A stretch of DNA of 64,000 nt from the NCBI GenBank assembly GCA_037951165.1, contig JBBDHG010000116.1, forward strand, positions 3,322,501-3,386,500. Direction: 5' to 3'. This document shows, piece by piece, positions 30,201-42,200 of the stretch. Numbering within the stretch: the first letter of the stretch is position 1; the number at the start of each line of letters is the position of its first letter. The notes below the pieces were generated by a model. The model was not told where the DNA came from. It did no database searches and saw only the letters and a program-made list of their open reading frames with translations. A program made the translations under genes and the position numbers. The stretch is from Lophius americanus (lineage: Eukaryota > Chordata > Actinopteri > Lophiiformes > Lophiidae).

Positions 30201-33200
30201 TTCAAGATAAATTGAGGAAAATCTATGACCTTGTATAAAATGATTTAAGTTTCTAATCTTTGAACTCAAAACCAGGAAATGTTTTGAAAAGTGTCACAGT
30301 GTGAAGGAAACAATATGATTATATTACCAGTAGCTTCTATTTTCTTGTGCAGTTCTAAGAAATATCAACTTTATATTGACTCCAAAGAAAGAAAACCCCG
30401 ACATCTTACCAGTGACTGCAGTAATGTTCACTCCACTGCTCCTGACGTTCTCAAACACAGAGAACAGAGTGAATGTGTATTGAGTTCCAGCAGTAAGACC
30501 TGAGACTGTGTGAGTTATTGTTCCATTTACGGCTGGTGCAGTGATGTTTATCTGCACATCATCAAACTGGAGGATAAAGCTGACATTGACATTGTCTGTG
30601 TTCCACTGTAGAGTGATACTCGTCTTATGTTGTCTTATAGATGTGAAACTTTCTGCATTTCGGGGGACTGAGAAAAAGAGAAGAAGTGATGTCATCAACT
30701 ATTTTTTGAATCAATCAATCTGTTCTTTGTTTTCATCTTTCATTTATGATTTTGGAGCCTTAATGTGTCTCAAGTTATTTAACCCTGAATCACATGACCG
30801 TCGCACAGCTGAGAGGGAAAATGGTCAGTGCTGCAGTTGTCTTTTTTATTTAAACAAAAAAAAGGCATGTCTTCTGTACAGTTATTTTTAATTGTAGTTC
30901 GATAAAGTATCTCATGTGATCACAATCTGAACCACAGTGTATCAAAAGGAACTGACAAACTTCAAGATGAAGTGAGAGAATCTATGACCTTATAAACAAT
31001 TATTCACTATTTTAGTCTTGTGACCTCAACAGAAGAAAATCTTTTGAAAGGTGGCACAGTGTTAATTAAATAATCTGATTATATTAGTGTTAGCTGCTAT
31101 TTTCTTTTACTGTGTAAACAAAAGCTGGCTGAAAAGAGAGAAAACCCTGACATCTTACCAGTGACTGCAGTAATGTTCACTCCACTGCTCCTGACGTTCT
31201 CAAACACAGAGAACAGACTGAATGTGTATTGAGTTCCAGCAGTAAGACCCGAGACTGTGTGAGTTATTGTTCCATCTACAGCTGGTGAAGTGATGTTAAA
31301 TTCTTCACCATTAAACTGGAGGATAAAGCTGAAACTGATATTGACTCTCCTCCACTGTAGAGTGATACTGGTCTCATCTTGTCCTATTGACTGGAAGTTG
31401 TCTCTGTTCAGAAGAGCTGAGAAAAGACACAAAAGTGAAGTGATTTCATGAATACGAATGGCTTATTGAAACATCTTTTCAACTATCATTAGTTTGTACT
31501 ATTAGCAACAACAATAATGAATATGATAATAATAATAATTAATGAAACATGAAAAGATTTATTTTTTTACAGAAATATAGCTGTGTGTCATCAGCATATT
31601 AGTTGACTCATATATTGTGCGTCTTCGTATTATGTGACCAAGTGGGACGAAATAAAATGACAATGGACATGGCGGTAGAATTGTATCAGGACAGCTCCTC
31701 TATTAAGTCAGTTGTATGTTGAGCCATGTTCCCCAATAGAACACATAATCTAATGTACACTATATTATAGGGTTCTGAAAACACTTCAAGATAAATTGAG
31801 GAAAATCTATGACCTTGTATAAAATGATTTAAGTTTCTAATCTTTGAACTCAAAACCAGGAAATGTTTTGAAAAGTGTCACAGTGTGAAGGAAAGAGTCT
31901 GATTATAATAGCAGTAGCTTCTATTTTCTTGTGCAGTTCTAAGAAATATCAACGTTATATTGGCTCCAAAGGGAGAAAACCCCGACATCTTACCAGTGAC
32001 TGCAGTAATGTTCACTCCACTGCTCCTGACGTTCTCAAACACAGAGAACAGAGTGAATCTGTATTGAGTTCCAGCAGTCAGACCTGAGACTGTGTGAGTT
32101 ATTGTTCCATTTACAGCTGGTGCAGTGATGTTTATCTGCACATCATCAAACTGGAGGATAAAGCTGACATTGACATTGTCTGTGTTCCACTGTAGAGTGA
32201 TACTCGTCTTATCTTCTCTTATAGATGTGAAATTTTCTGCATTTCGGGGGACTGAGAAAAAGAGAAGAAGTGATGTCATCAACAATTTTTTGAATCAAAC
32301 AATCTGTTCTTTGTTTTCCTTTTTCATTTACGATTTTGGAGCCTTAATGTGTCTCAAGTTATTTAACCCTGAAACACATGACCGTCGCACAGCTGAGAGG
32401 GAAAATGGTCAGTGCTTCAGTTGTCTTTTTTATTTAAACAAAAAAAAGGCATGTCTTCTGTACAGTTATTTTTAATTGTAGTTTGATAAAGTATCTCATG
32501 TGATCACAATCTGAACCACAGTGTATCAAAAGGAACTGACAAACTTCAAGATGAAGTGAGAGAATCTATGACCTTATAAAAAATTATTCACTATTTTAGT
32601 CTTGTGACCTCAACAGAAGAAAATCTTTTGAAAGGTGGCACAGTGTTAATTAAATAATCTGATTATATTAGTGTTAGCTGCTATTTTCTTTTACTGTGTA
32701 AACAAAAGCTGGCTGAAAAGAGAGAAACCCCTGACATCTTACCAGTGACTGCAGTAATGTTCACTCCACTGCTCCTGACGTTCTCAAACACAGAGAACAG
32801 ACTGAATGTGTATTGAGTTCCAGCAGTAAGACCCGAGACTGTGTGAGTTATTGTTCCATCTACAGCTGGTGAAGTGATGTTAAATTCTTCACCATTAAAC
32901 TGGAGGATAAAGCTGAAACTGATATTGACTCTCCTCCACTGTAGAGTGATACTGGTCTCATCTTGTCCTATTGACTGGAAGTTGTCTCTGTTCAGAAGAG
33001 CTGAGAAAAGACACAAAAGTGAAGTGATTTCATGAATACGAATGGCTTATTGAAACATCTTTTCAACTATCATTAGTTTGTACTATTAGCAACAACAATA
33101 ATGAATATGATAATAATAATAATTAATGAAACATGAAAAGATTTATTTTTTTACAGAAATATAGCTGTGTGTCATCAGCATATTAGTTGACTCATATATT

Positions 33201-36200
33201 GTGCGTCTTCGTATTATGTGACCAAGTGGGACGAAATAAAATGACAATGGACATGGCGGTAGAATTGTATCAGGACAGCTCCTCTATTAAGTCAGTTGTA
33301 TGTTGAGCCATGTTCCCCAATAGAACACATAATCTAATGTACACTATATTATAGGGTTCTGAAAACACTTCAAGATAAATTGAGGAAAATCTATGACCTT
33401 GTATAAAATGATTTAAGTTTCTAATCTTTGAACTCAAAACCAGGAAATGTTTTGAAAAGTGTCACAGTGTGAAGGAAAGAATATGATTATATTACCAGTA
33501 GCTTCTATTTTCTTGTGCAGGTCTAAGAAATATCAACGTTATATTGGCTCCAAAGAGAGAAAACCCCGACATCTTACCAGTGACTGCAGTAATGTTCACT
33601 CCACTGCTCCTGACGTTCTCAAACACAGAGAACAGAGTGAATCTGTATTGAGTTCCAGCAGTAAGACCTGAGACTGTGTGAGTTATTGTTCCATTTACAG
33701 CTGGTGCAGTGATGTTTATCTGCACATCATCAAACTGGAGGATAAAGCTGACATTGACATTGTCTGTGTTCCACTGTAGAGTGATACTCGTCTTATGTTG
33801 TCTTATAGATGTGAAACTTTCTGCATTTCGGGGGACTGAGAAAAAGAGAAGAAGTGATGTCATCAACTATTTTTTGAATCAATCAATCTGTTCTTTGTTT
33901 TCATCTTTCATTTATGATTTTGGAGCCTTAATGTGTCTCAAGTTATTTAACCCTGAATCACATGACCGTCGCACAGCTGAGAGGGTAAATGGTCAGTGCT
34001 GCAGTTGTCTTTTTTATTTAAACAAAAAAAAGGCATGTCTTCTGTACAGTTATTTTTAATTGTAGTTCGATAAAGTATCTCATGTGATCACAATCTGAAC
34101 CACAGTGTATCAAAAGGAACTGACAAACTTCAAGATGAAGTGAGAGAATCTATGACCTTATAAAAAATTATTCACTATTTTAGTCTTGTGACCTCAACAG
34201 AAGAAAATCTTTTGAAAGGTGGCACAGTGTTAATTAAATAATCTGATTATATTAGTGTTAGCTGCTATTTTCTTTTACTGTGTAAACAAAACCTGGCTGA
34301 AAAGAGAGAAAACCCTGACATCTTACCAGTGACTGCAGTAATGTTCACTCCACTGCTCCTGACGTTCTCAAACACAGAGAACAGACTGAATGTGTATTGA
34401 GTTCCAGCAGTAAGACCCGAGACTGTGTGAGTTATTGTTCCATCTACAGCTGGTGAAGTGATGTTAAATTCTTCACCATTAAACTGGAGGATAAAGCTGA
34501 AACTGATATTGACTCTCCTCCACTGTAGAGTGATACTGGTCTCATCTTGTCCTATTGACTGGAAGTTGTCTCTGTTCAGAAGAGCTGAGAAAAGACACAA
34601 AAGTGAAGTGATTTCATGAATACGAATGGCTTATTGAAACATCTTTTCAACTATCATTAGTTTGTACTATTAGCAACAACAATAATGAATATGATAATAA
34701 TAATAATTAATGATACATGAAAAGATTTATTGTTTTACAGAAATATAGCTGTGTGTCATCAGCATATTAGTTGACTCATATATTGTGCGTCTTCGTATTA
34801 TGTGACCAAGTGGGACCAAATAAAATGACAATGGACATGGCGGTAGAATTGTATCAGGACAGCTCCTCTATTCAGTCAGTTGTATGTTGAGCCATGTTCC
34901 CCAATAGAACACATAATCTAATGCACACTATATTATAGGGTTCTGAAAACACTTCAAGATAAATTGAGGAAAATCTATGACCTTGTATGAAATGATTTAT
35001 GTTTCTAATCTTTGAACTCAAAACCAGGAAATGTTTTGAAAAGTGTCACAGTGTGAAGGAAAGAGTCTGATTATAATAGCAGTAGCTTCTATTTTCTTGT
35101 GCAGTTCTAAGAAATATCAACGTTATATTGGCTCCAAAGGGAGAAAACCCCGACATCTTACCAGTGACTTCAGTAATGTTCACTCCACTGCTCCTGACGT
35201 TCTCAAACACAGAGAACAGAGTGAATGTGTATTGAGTTCCAGCAGTAAGACCTGAGACTGTGTGAGTTATTGTTCCATTTACAGCTGGTGCAGTGATGTT
35301 TATCTGCACATCATCAAACTGGAGGATAAAGCTGACATTGACATTGTCTGTGTTCCACTGTAGAGTGATACTCGTCTTATGTTCTCTTATAGATGTGAAA
35401 TTTTCTGCATTTCGGGGGACTGAGAAAAAGAGAAGAAGTGATGTCATCAACAATTTTTTGAATCAAACAATCTGTTCTTTGTTTTCATTTTTAATTTATG
35501 ATTTTGGAGCCTTAATGTGTCTCAAGTTATTTAACCCTGAATCACATGACCGTCGCACAGCTGAGAGGGTAAATGGTCAGTGCTGCAGTTGTCTTTTTTA
35601 TTTAAACAAAAAAAAGGCATGTCTTCTCTACAGTTATTTTTAATTGTAGTTTGATAAAGTATCTCATGTGATCACAATCTGAACCACAGTGTATCAAAAG
35701 GAACTGACAAACTTCAAGATGAAGTGAGAGAATCTATGACCTGATAACAAATTATTCACTATTTTAGTCTTGTGACCTCAACAGAAGAAAGTCTTTTGAA
35801 AGGTGGCACAGTGTTAATTACATAATCTGATTATATTAGTGTTAGCTGCTATTTTCTTTTACTGTGTAAACAAAAGCTGTCTGAAAAGAGAGAAAACCCT
35901 GACATCTTACCAGTGACTGCAGTAATGTTCACTCCACTGCTCCTGACGTTCTCAAACACAGAGAACAGACTGAATGTGTATTGAGTTCCAGCAGAAAGAC
36001 CTGAGACTGTGTGAGTTATTGTTCCATCTACAGCTGGTGAAGTGATGTTAAATTCTTCACCATTAAACTGGAGGATAAAGCTGAAACTGATATTGACTCT
36101 CCTCCAATGTAGAGTGATACTGGTCTCATCTTGTCCTATTGACTGGAAGTTGTCTCTGTTCAGAAGAGCTGAGAAAAGACACAAAAGTGAAGTGATTTCA

Positions 36201-39200
36201 TGAATACGAATGGCTTATTGAAACATCTTTTCAACTATCATTAGTTTGTACTATTAGCAACAACAATAATGAATATGATAATAATAATAATTAATGAAAC
36301 ATGAAAAGATTTATTTTTTTACAGAAATATAGCTGTGTGTCATCAGCATTTTAGTTGACTCATATATTGTGCGTCTTCGTATTATGTGACCAAGTGGGAC
36401 GAAATAAAATGACAATGGACATGGCGGTAGAATTGTATCAGGACAGCTCCTCTATTAAGTCAGTTGTATGTTGAGCCATGTTCCCCAATAGAACATATAA
36501 TGTAATGTACACTATATTATAGGGTTCTGAAAACACTTCAAGATAAATTGAGGAAAATCTATGACCTTGTATAAAATGATTTAAGTTTCTAATCTTTGAA
36601 CTCAAAACCAGGAAATGTTTTGAAAAGTGTCACAGTGTGAAGGAAAGAATATGATTATATTACAGTAGCTTCTATTTTCTTGTGCAGGTCTAAGAAATAT
36701 CAACGTTATATTGGCTCCAAAGGGAGAAAACCCCGACATCTTACCAGTGACTTCAGTAATGTTCACTCCACTGCTCCTGACGTTCTCAAACACAGAGAAC
36801 AGAGTGAATGTGTATTGAGTTCCAGCAGTAAGACCTGAGACTGTGTGAGTTATTGTTCCATTTACAGCTGGTGCAGTGATGTTTATCTGCACATCATCAA
36901 ACTGGAGGATAAAGCTGACATTGACATTGTCTGTGTTCCACTGTAGAGTGATACTCGTCTTATGTTCTCTTATAGATGTGAAATTTTCTGCATTTCGGGG
37001 GACTGAGAAAAAGAGAAGAAGTGATGTCATCAACAATTTTTTGAATCAAACAATCTGTTCTTTGTTTTCATTTTTAATTTATGATTTTGGAGCCTTAATG
37101 TGTCTCAAGTTATTTAACCCTGAATCACATGACCGTCGCACAGCTGAGAGGGTAAATGGTCAGTGCTGCAGTTGTCTTTTTTATTTAAACAAAAAAAAGG
37201 CATGTCTTCTCTACAGTTATTTTTAATTGTAGTTTGATAAAGTATCTCATGTGATCACAATCTGAACCACAGTGTATCAAAAGGAACTGACAAACTTCAA
37301 GATGAAGTGAGAGAATCTATGACCTGATAACAAATTATTCACTATTTTAGTCTTGTGACCTCAACAGAAGAAAATCTTTTGAAAGGTGGCACAGTGTTAA
37401 TTACATAATCTGATTATATTAGTGTTAGCTGCTATTTTCTTTTACTGTGTAAACAAAAGCTGTCTGAAAAGAGAGAAACTCCTGACATCTTACCAGTGAC
37501 TGCAGTAATGTTCACTCCACTGCTCCTGACGTTCTCAAACACAGAGAACAGACTGAATGTGTATTGAGTTCCAGCAGTAAGACCTGAGACTGTGTGAGTT
37601 ATTGTTCCATCTACAGCTGGTGAAGTGATGTTAAATTCTTCACCATTAAACTGGAGGATAAAGCTGAAACTGATATTGACTCTCCTCCAATGTAGAGTGA
37701 TACTGGTCTCATCTTGTCCTATTGACTGGAAGTTGTCTCTGTTCAGAAGAGCTGAGAAAAGACACAAAAGTGAAGTGATTTCATGAATACGAATGGCTTA
37801 TTGAAACATCTTTTCAACTATCATTAGTTTGTACTATTAGCAACAACAATAATGAATATGATAATAATAATAATTAATGAAACATGAAAAGATTTATTTT
37901 TTTACAGAAATATAGCTGTGTGTCATCAGCATATTAGTTGACTCATATATTGTGCGTCTTCGTATTATGTGACCAAGTGGGACCAAATAAAATGACAATA
38001 GACATGGCGGTAGAATTGTATCAGGACAGCTCCTCTATTCAGTCAGTTGTATGTTGAGCCATGTTCCCCAATAGAACATATAATGTAATGTACAATAATA
38101 ATAATAATAATACATTTAATTTATAATGCACTTTACATTTGGATCAAATCTCAAAGTGCTACAAAGCAAAAGCAGATAAAAGCATCAATAAAAAATAAAA
38201 TAATAACTACATAAAAAAATGACCAAAAGCATTAATGTTAATTACAGTTATAGGTTCTGCTAAAAAGGAAAGTTTTAAGTCCTTTTTTAAATGTGTCAGT
38301 CATCTGTGGAGCCCTGAGATGGCCAGGGAGTGCATTCCACAGACGAGGGGCAGCAGAACAGAAGGCCCGATCACCCATGGTGCTGAGCTTAGTCCGGGGA
38401 AGGAGGAGGCGGTATGACTGGGTAGAACGGAGGGATCGTGTCGAGGTTAGTGGGGTGAGTAGTTCTTTTAGGTAGGGGGGTGCGTTACCATGGATGCACT
38501 GGTGAGTGAGGAGAGAGATCTTATAATCAATCCTGGTGGAGATGGGAAGCCAATGAAGGGAATGAAGAACGGGGGTGATGTGTTCGTGTTTACGAACTCT
38601 CATCAGGATCCTTGCAGCACTGTTTTGAACATACTGAAGTCTGTGAAGACTTTTATCAGGGATCCCGATGAGAAGGTCGTTACAGTAATCCAGTCTGGAG
38701 GAAACAAACGTGTGGACCAGCTTTTCAGCATCACTCAAGGTTAGTGAAGAACGGAGTTTCTAAATATTTCTAAGATGGTGAAAGGTCATCTTGCAGATGT
38801 GTTTGATGTGGGATTCAAAAGTGAGTTGAGGGTCAAATCTTACACCGAGGTTGGTGACTGATGAAGAGAGGGGAATGGGTACACTATATTATAGGGTTCT
38901 GAAAACACTTCAAGATAAATTGAGGAAAATCTATGACCTTGTATGAAATGATTTAAGTTTCTAATCTTTGAACTCAAAACCAGGAAATGTTTTGAAAAGT
39001 GTCACAGTGTGAAAGAAAGAATATGATTATATTACCAGTAGCTTCTATTTTCTTGTGCAGTTCTAAGAAATATCAACGTTATATTGGCTCCAAAGAGAGA
39101 AAACCCCGACATCTTACCAGTGACTGCAGTTATGTTCACTCCACTGCTCCTGACGTTCTCAAACACAGAGAACAGAGTAAATGTGTATTGAGTTCCAGCA

Positions 39201-42200
39201 GTCAGACCTGAGACTCTGTGAGTTATTGTTCCATTTACAGCTGGTGCAGTGATGTTTATCTGCACATCATCAAACTGGAGGATAAAGCTGACATTGACAT
39301 TGTCTTTGTTCCACTGTAGAGTGATACTCGTCTTATCTTCTCTTATAGATGTGAAACTTTCTGCATTTCGGGGGACTGAGAAAAGAAAAGAAGTGATGTC
39401 ATCAACTATTTTTCGATTCAAACAATTCAACTGTTCTTTGTTTTCATCTTTCATTTATGATTTTGGAGCCTTAATGTGTCTCAAGTTATTTAACCCTGAA
39501 TCACATGACCGTCGCACAGCTGAGAGGGTAAATGGTCAGTGCTGCAGTTGTCTTTTTTATTTAAACAAAAAAAGGCATGTCTTCTCTACAGTTATTTTTA
39601 ATTGTAGTTCGATAAAGTATCTCATGTGATCACAATCTGAACCACAGTGTATCAAAAGGAACTGACAAACTTCAAGATGAAGTGAGAGAATCTATGAGCT
39701 GATAACAAATTATTCACTATTTTAGTCTTGTGACATCAACAGAAGAAAATCTCTTGAAAGGTGGCACAGTGTTAATTAAATAATCCGATTATATTAGTGT
39801 TAGCTGCTATTTTCTTTTACTGTGTAAACAAAAGCTGTCTGAAAAGAGAGAAAACCCTGACATCTTACCAGTGACTGCAGTAATGTTCACTCCACTGCTC
39901 CTGACGTTCTCAAACACAGAGAACAGACTGAATGTGTATTGAGTTCCAGCAGTAAGACCCGAGACTGTGTGAGTTATTGTTCCATCTACAGCTGGTGCAG
40001 TGATGTTAAATTGTTCACCATTAAACTGGAGGATAAAGCTGAAACTGATATTGACTCTCCTCCACTGTAGAGTGATACTGGTCTCATCTTGTCCTATTGA
40101 CTGGAAGTTGTCTCTGTTCAGAAGAGCTGAGAAAAGACACAAAAGTGAAGTGATTTCATGAATACGAATGGCTAATTGAAACATCTTTTCAACTATCATT
40201 AGTTTGTACTATTAGCAACAACAATAATGAATATGATAATAATAATAATTAATGAAACATGAAAAGATTTATTTTTTTACAGAAATATAGCTGTGTGTAA
40301 TCAGCATATTAGTTGACTCATATATTGTGCGTCTTCGTATTATGTGACCAAGTGGGACAAAATAAAATGACAATGGACATGGCGGTAGAATTGTATCAGG
40401 ACAGCTCCTCTACTCAGTCAGTTGTATGTTGAGCCATGTTCCCCAATAGAACACATAATCTAATGCACACTATATTATAGGGTTCTGAAAACACTTCAAG
40501 ATAAATTGAGGAAAATCTATGACCTTGTATGAAATGATTTAAGTTTCTAATCTTTGAACTCAAAACCAGGAAATGTTTTGAAAATTGTCACAGTGTGAAA
40601 GAAAGAATCTGATTATATTACCAGTAGCTTCTATTTTCTTGTGCAGTTCTAAGAAATATCAACGTTATATTGGCTCCAAAGAAAGAAAACCCCGACATCT
40701 TACCAGTGACTGCAGTAATGTTCACTCCACTGCTCCTGACGTTCTCAAACACAGAGAACAGAGTGAATGTGTATTGAGTTCCAGCAGTAAGACCTGAGAC
40801 TGTGTGAGTTATTGTTCCATTTACAGCTGGTGCAGTGATGTTTATCTGCACATCATCAAACTGGAGGATAAAGCTGACATTGACATTGTCTTTGCTCCAC
40901 TGTAGAGTGATACTCGTCTTATCTTGTCTTATAGATGTGAAATTTTCTGCATTTCGGGGGACTGAGAAAAAAAGAAGTTATGCAATCAAATATATTTCAT
41001 TTGATACAAATTGTTTTTTAGAATTTTATCGATTTATTTTTTTTAATATTTCAGATCCATATTGTGTCTTACGTGATTTAACTCTGAATCGCAATGACCG
41101 CACCACAGCTGAGAGAGAAAAGGGTGAGTTATGTAGTCACCTTTTGTTTTTTCTTCAAAAACAACAAATTCTATCTCTAAATTTTTTTAACTCTAGTTCC
41201 ATGATCTATCTCACTTGTTTACAATCTGATCGTTATCAAAAGGAACTGACAAACCGAGGAAAATCTATTATCTGATAAGAAACTATTCACATTTTTAGTC
41301 TTGTGAACTCAACAGCACAAAATGTTTTGAGAAGGTGTCAATTAAAATAATCTGATTATTTTACCAGTGACTGCAGTGATGTCCACTCCACTGCTCCTGA
41401 CGTTCTCAAACACAGAGAACAGAGTGAATTCGTATCGTGTTCCAGCAGGAAGATTTGATACTGTGTGAGTTACTGTTCCGTTTACAGCTGGTTCAGTGAT
41501 TTGTCTTTCTGAACAATTAAACTTGAGGATAAAGCTGACATTGCTGTAGACTGTCCTCCACTGTAGAGTGATACTGGTATCATCTTGTCCTGTTAATGTG
41601 AGATTTTCTGCATTTGGAGGGGCTGACAGAGAAAAAGAGAAGTGATGACATCATCTTTTCTTTTTAATAAGAAAGTATTTGAAAAAAAAAGTTTTTCGCA
41701 GCTTTGTTTTATTCTGAATCCATAATTTATCCCATGTGGTTGAAATCTGGTTCAAAATCTGGTGTAACAGTTGTTAAACAGAAAATTATTAAACAAAATG
41801 AACAATTCAAACATAAGAGTCCGTAAACCTGACAAATTGGTGATTGAGGAAATTGAATGAAGAAAAACTTAGAACCAGATGACAGATTTTGACCGATAGT
41901 AGGACAAACTCATTTCACGTGAGCAGCTCTTCGTTAACAAATGGAAATACTACTGTCACTCATGTGATTACTATTTCCATTGTTAATCATGAGTTATTGT
42001 TTTTGCTTTTCATTTATTATATTTTTGTGAGACTGATGCATTCAAATAACTTTATAAAATCAGAATTCACGTAATATAGTTCACACACAGACTATATGTT
42101 TGAATAAATAAATAAGACTTATTACATGGCATGTAGCAGATAAAGGGGAAACGGAGGGAGCAGTTATCATCTGACCACGATCCAGAGTTCCTCAGTTGTG

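Larger units (their letters stand above)
23700..32560 (-). repeat. 3168-bp higher-order repeat, about 3 copies
   Basis: Rare markers recur at exactly 3168 bp: gtagaatagtatcagaac near 23757, 26925 and 30093; gggacgaaataaaatg near 25311, 28479 and 31647; B exons 25658, 28826 and 31994 encode identical domains. Each copy holds four FN3 exons. This is the youngest expansion in the array. Confidence 0.88.
1620..41640 (-). repeat. FN3 exon tandem array, about 40 kb
   Basis: Fifty 258-bp exons with homologous introns. The main unit is 1584 bp: exon B 258, intron 492, exon A 258, intron 576. Every unit carries the same intron landmarks, such as an ATAATAATAATAATTAATG tract and an A8-A10 run before GGCATGTC. 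The intron at 40962-41364 is a diverged member of the same family, so the repeat reaches FN3-1. Exons stay open in all copies although the introns also duplicate. Confidence 0.95.

Noticed and set aside
5196..37226. Plus-strand open frames of about 116-121 codons repeated in every 1584-bp unit (MMFICTSSNW...)
   Set aside because: They run antisense to the B exons and their upstream introns. They are conserved only because the units are recent copies, and they lack a gene structure of their own.
38235..38744. Plus-strand frames inside the 38.1-38.9 kb insertion
   Set aside because: Complement of the LINE reverse-transcriptase frame, which has clear family motifs on the minus strand.
3232..40797. 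Plus-strand 70-74-codon frames (MSQCEGKN...) in each unit
   Set aside because: Antisense shadows across the B exon donor region; no independent evidence of coding.
1620..41640. CRISPR-like or satellite interpretation of the repeated block
   Set aside because: Units are 858-1584 bp, contain spliced protein-coding exons, and have no short repeat/unique spacer pattern.
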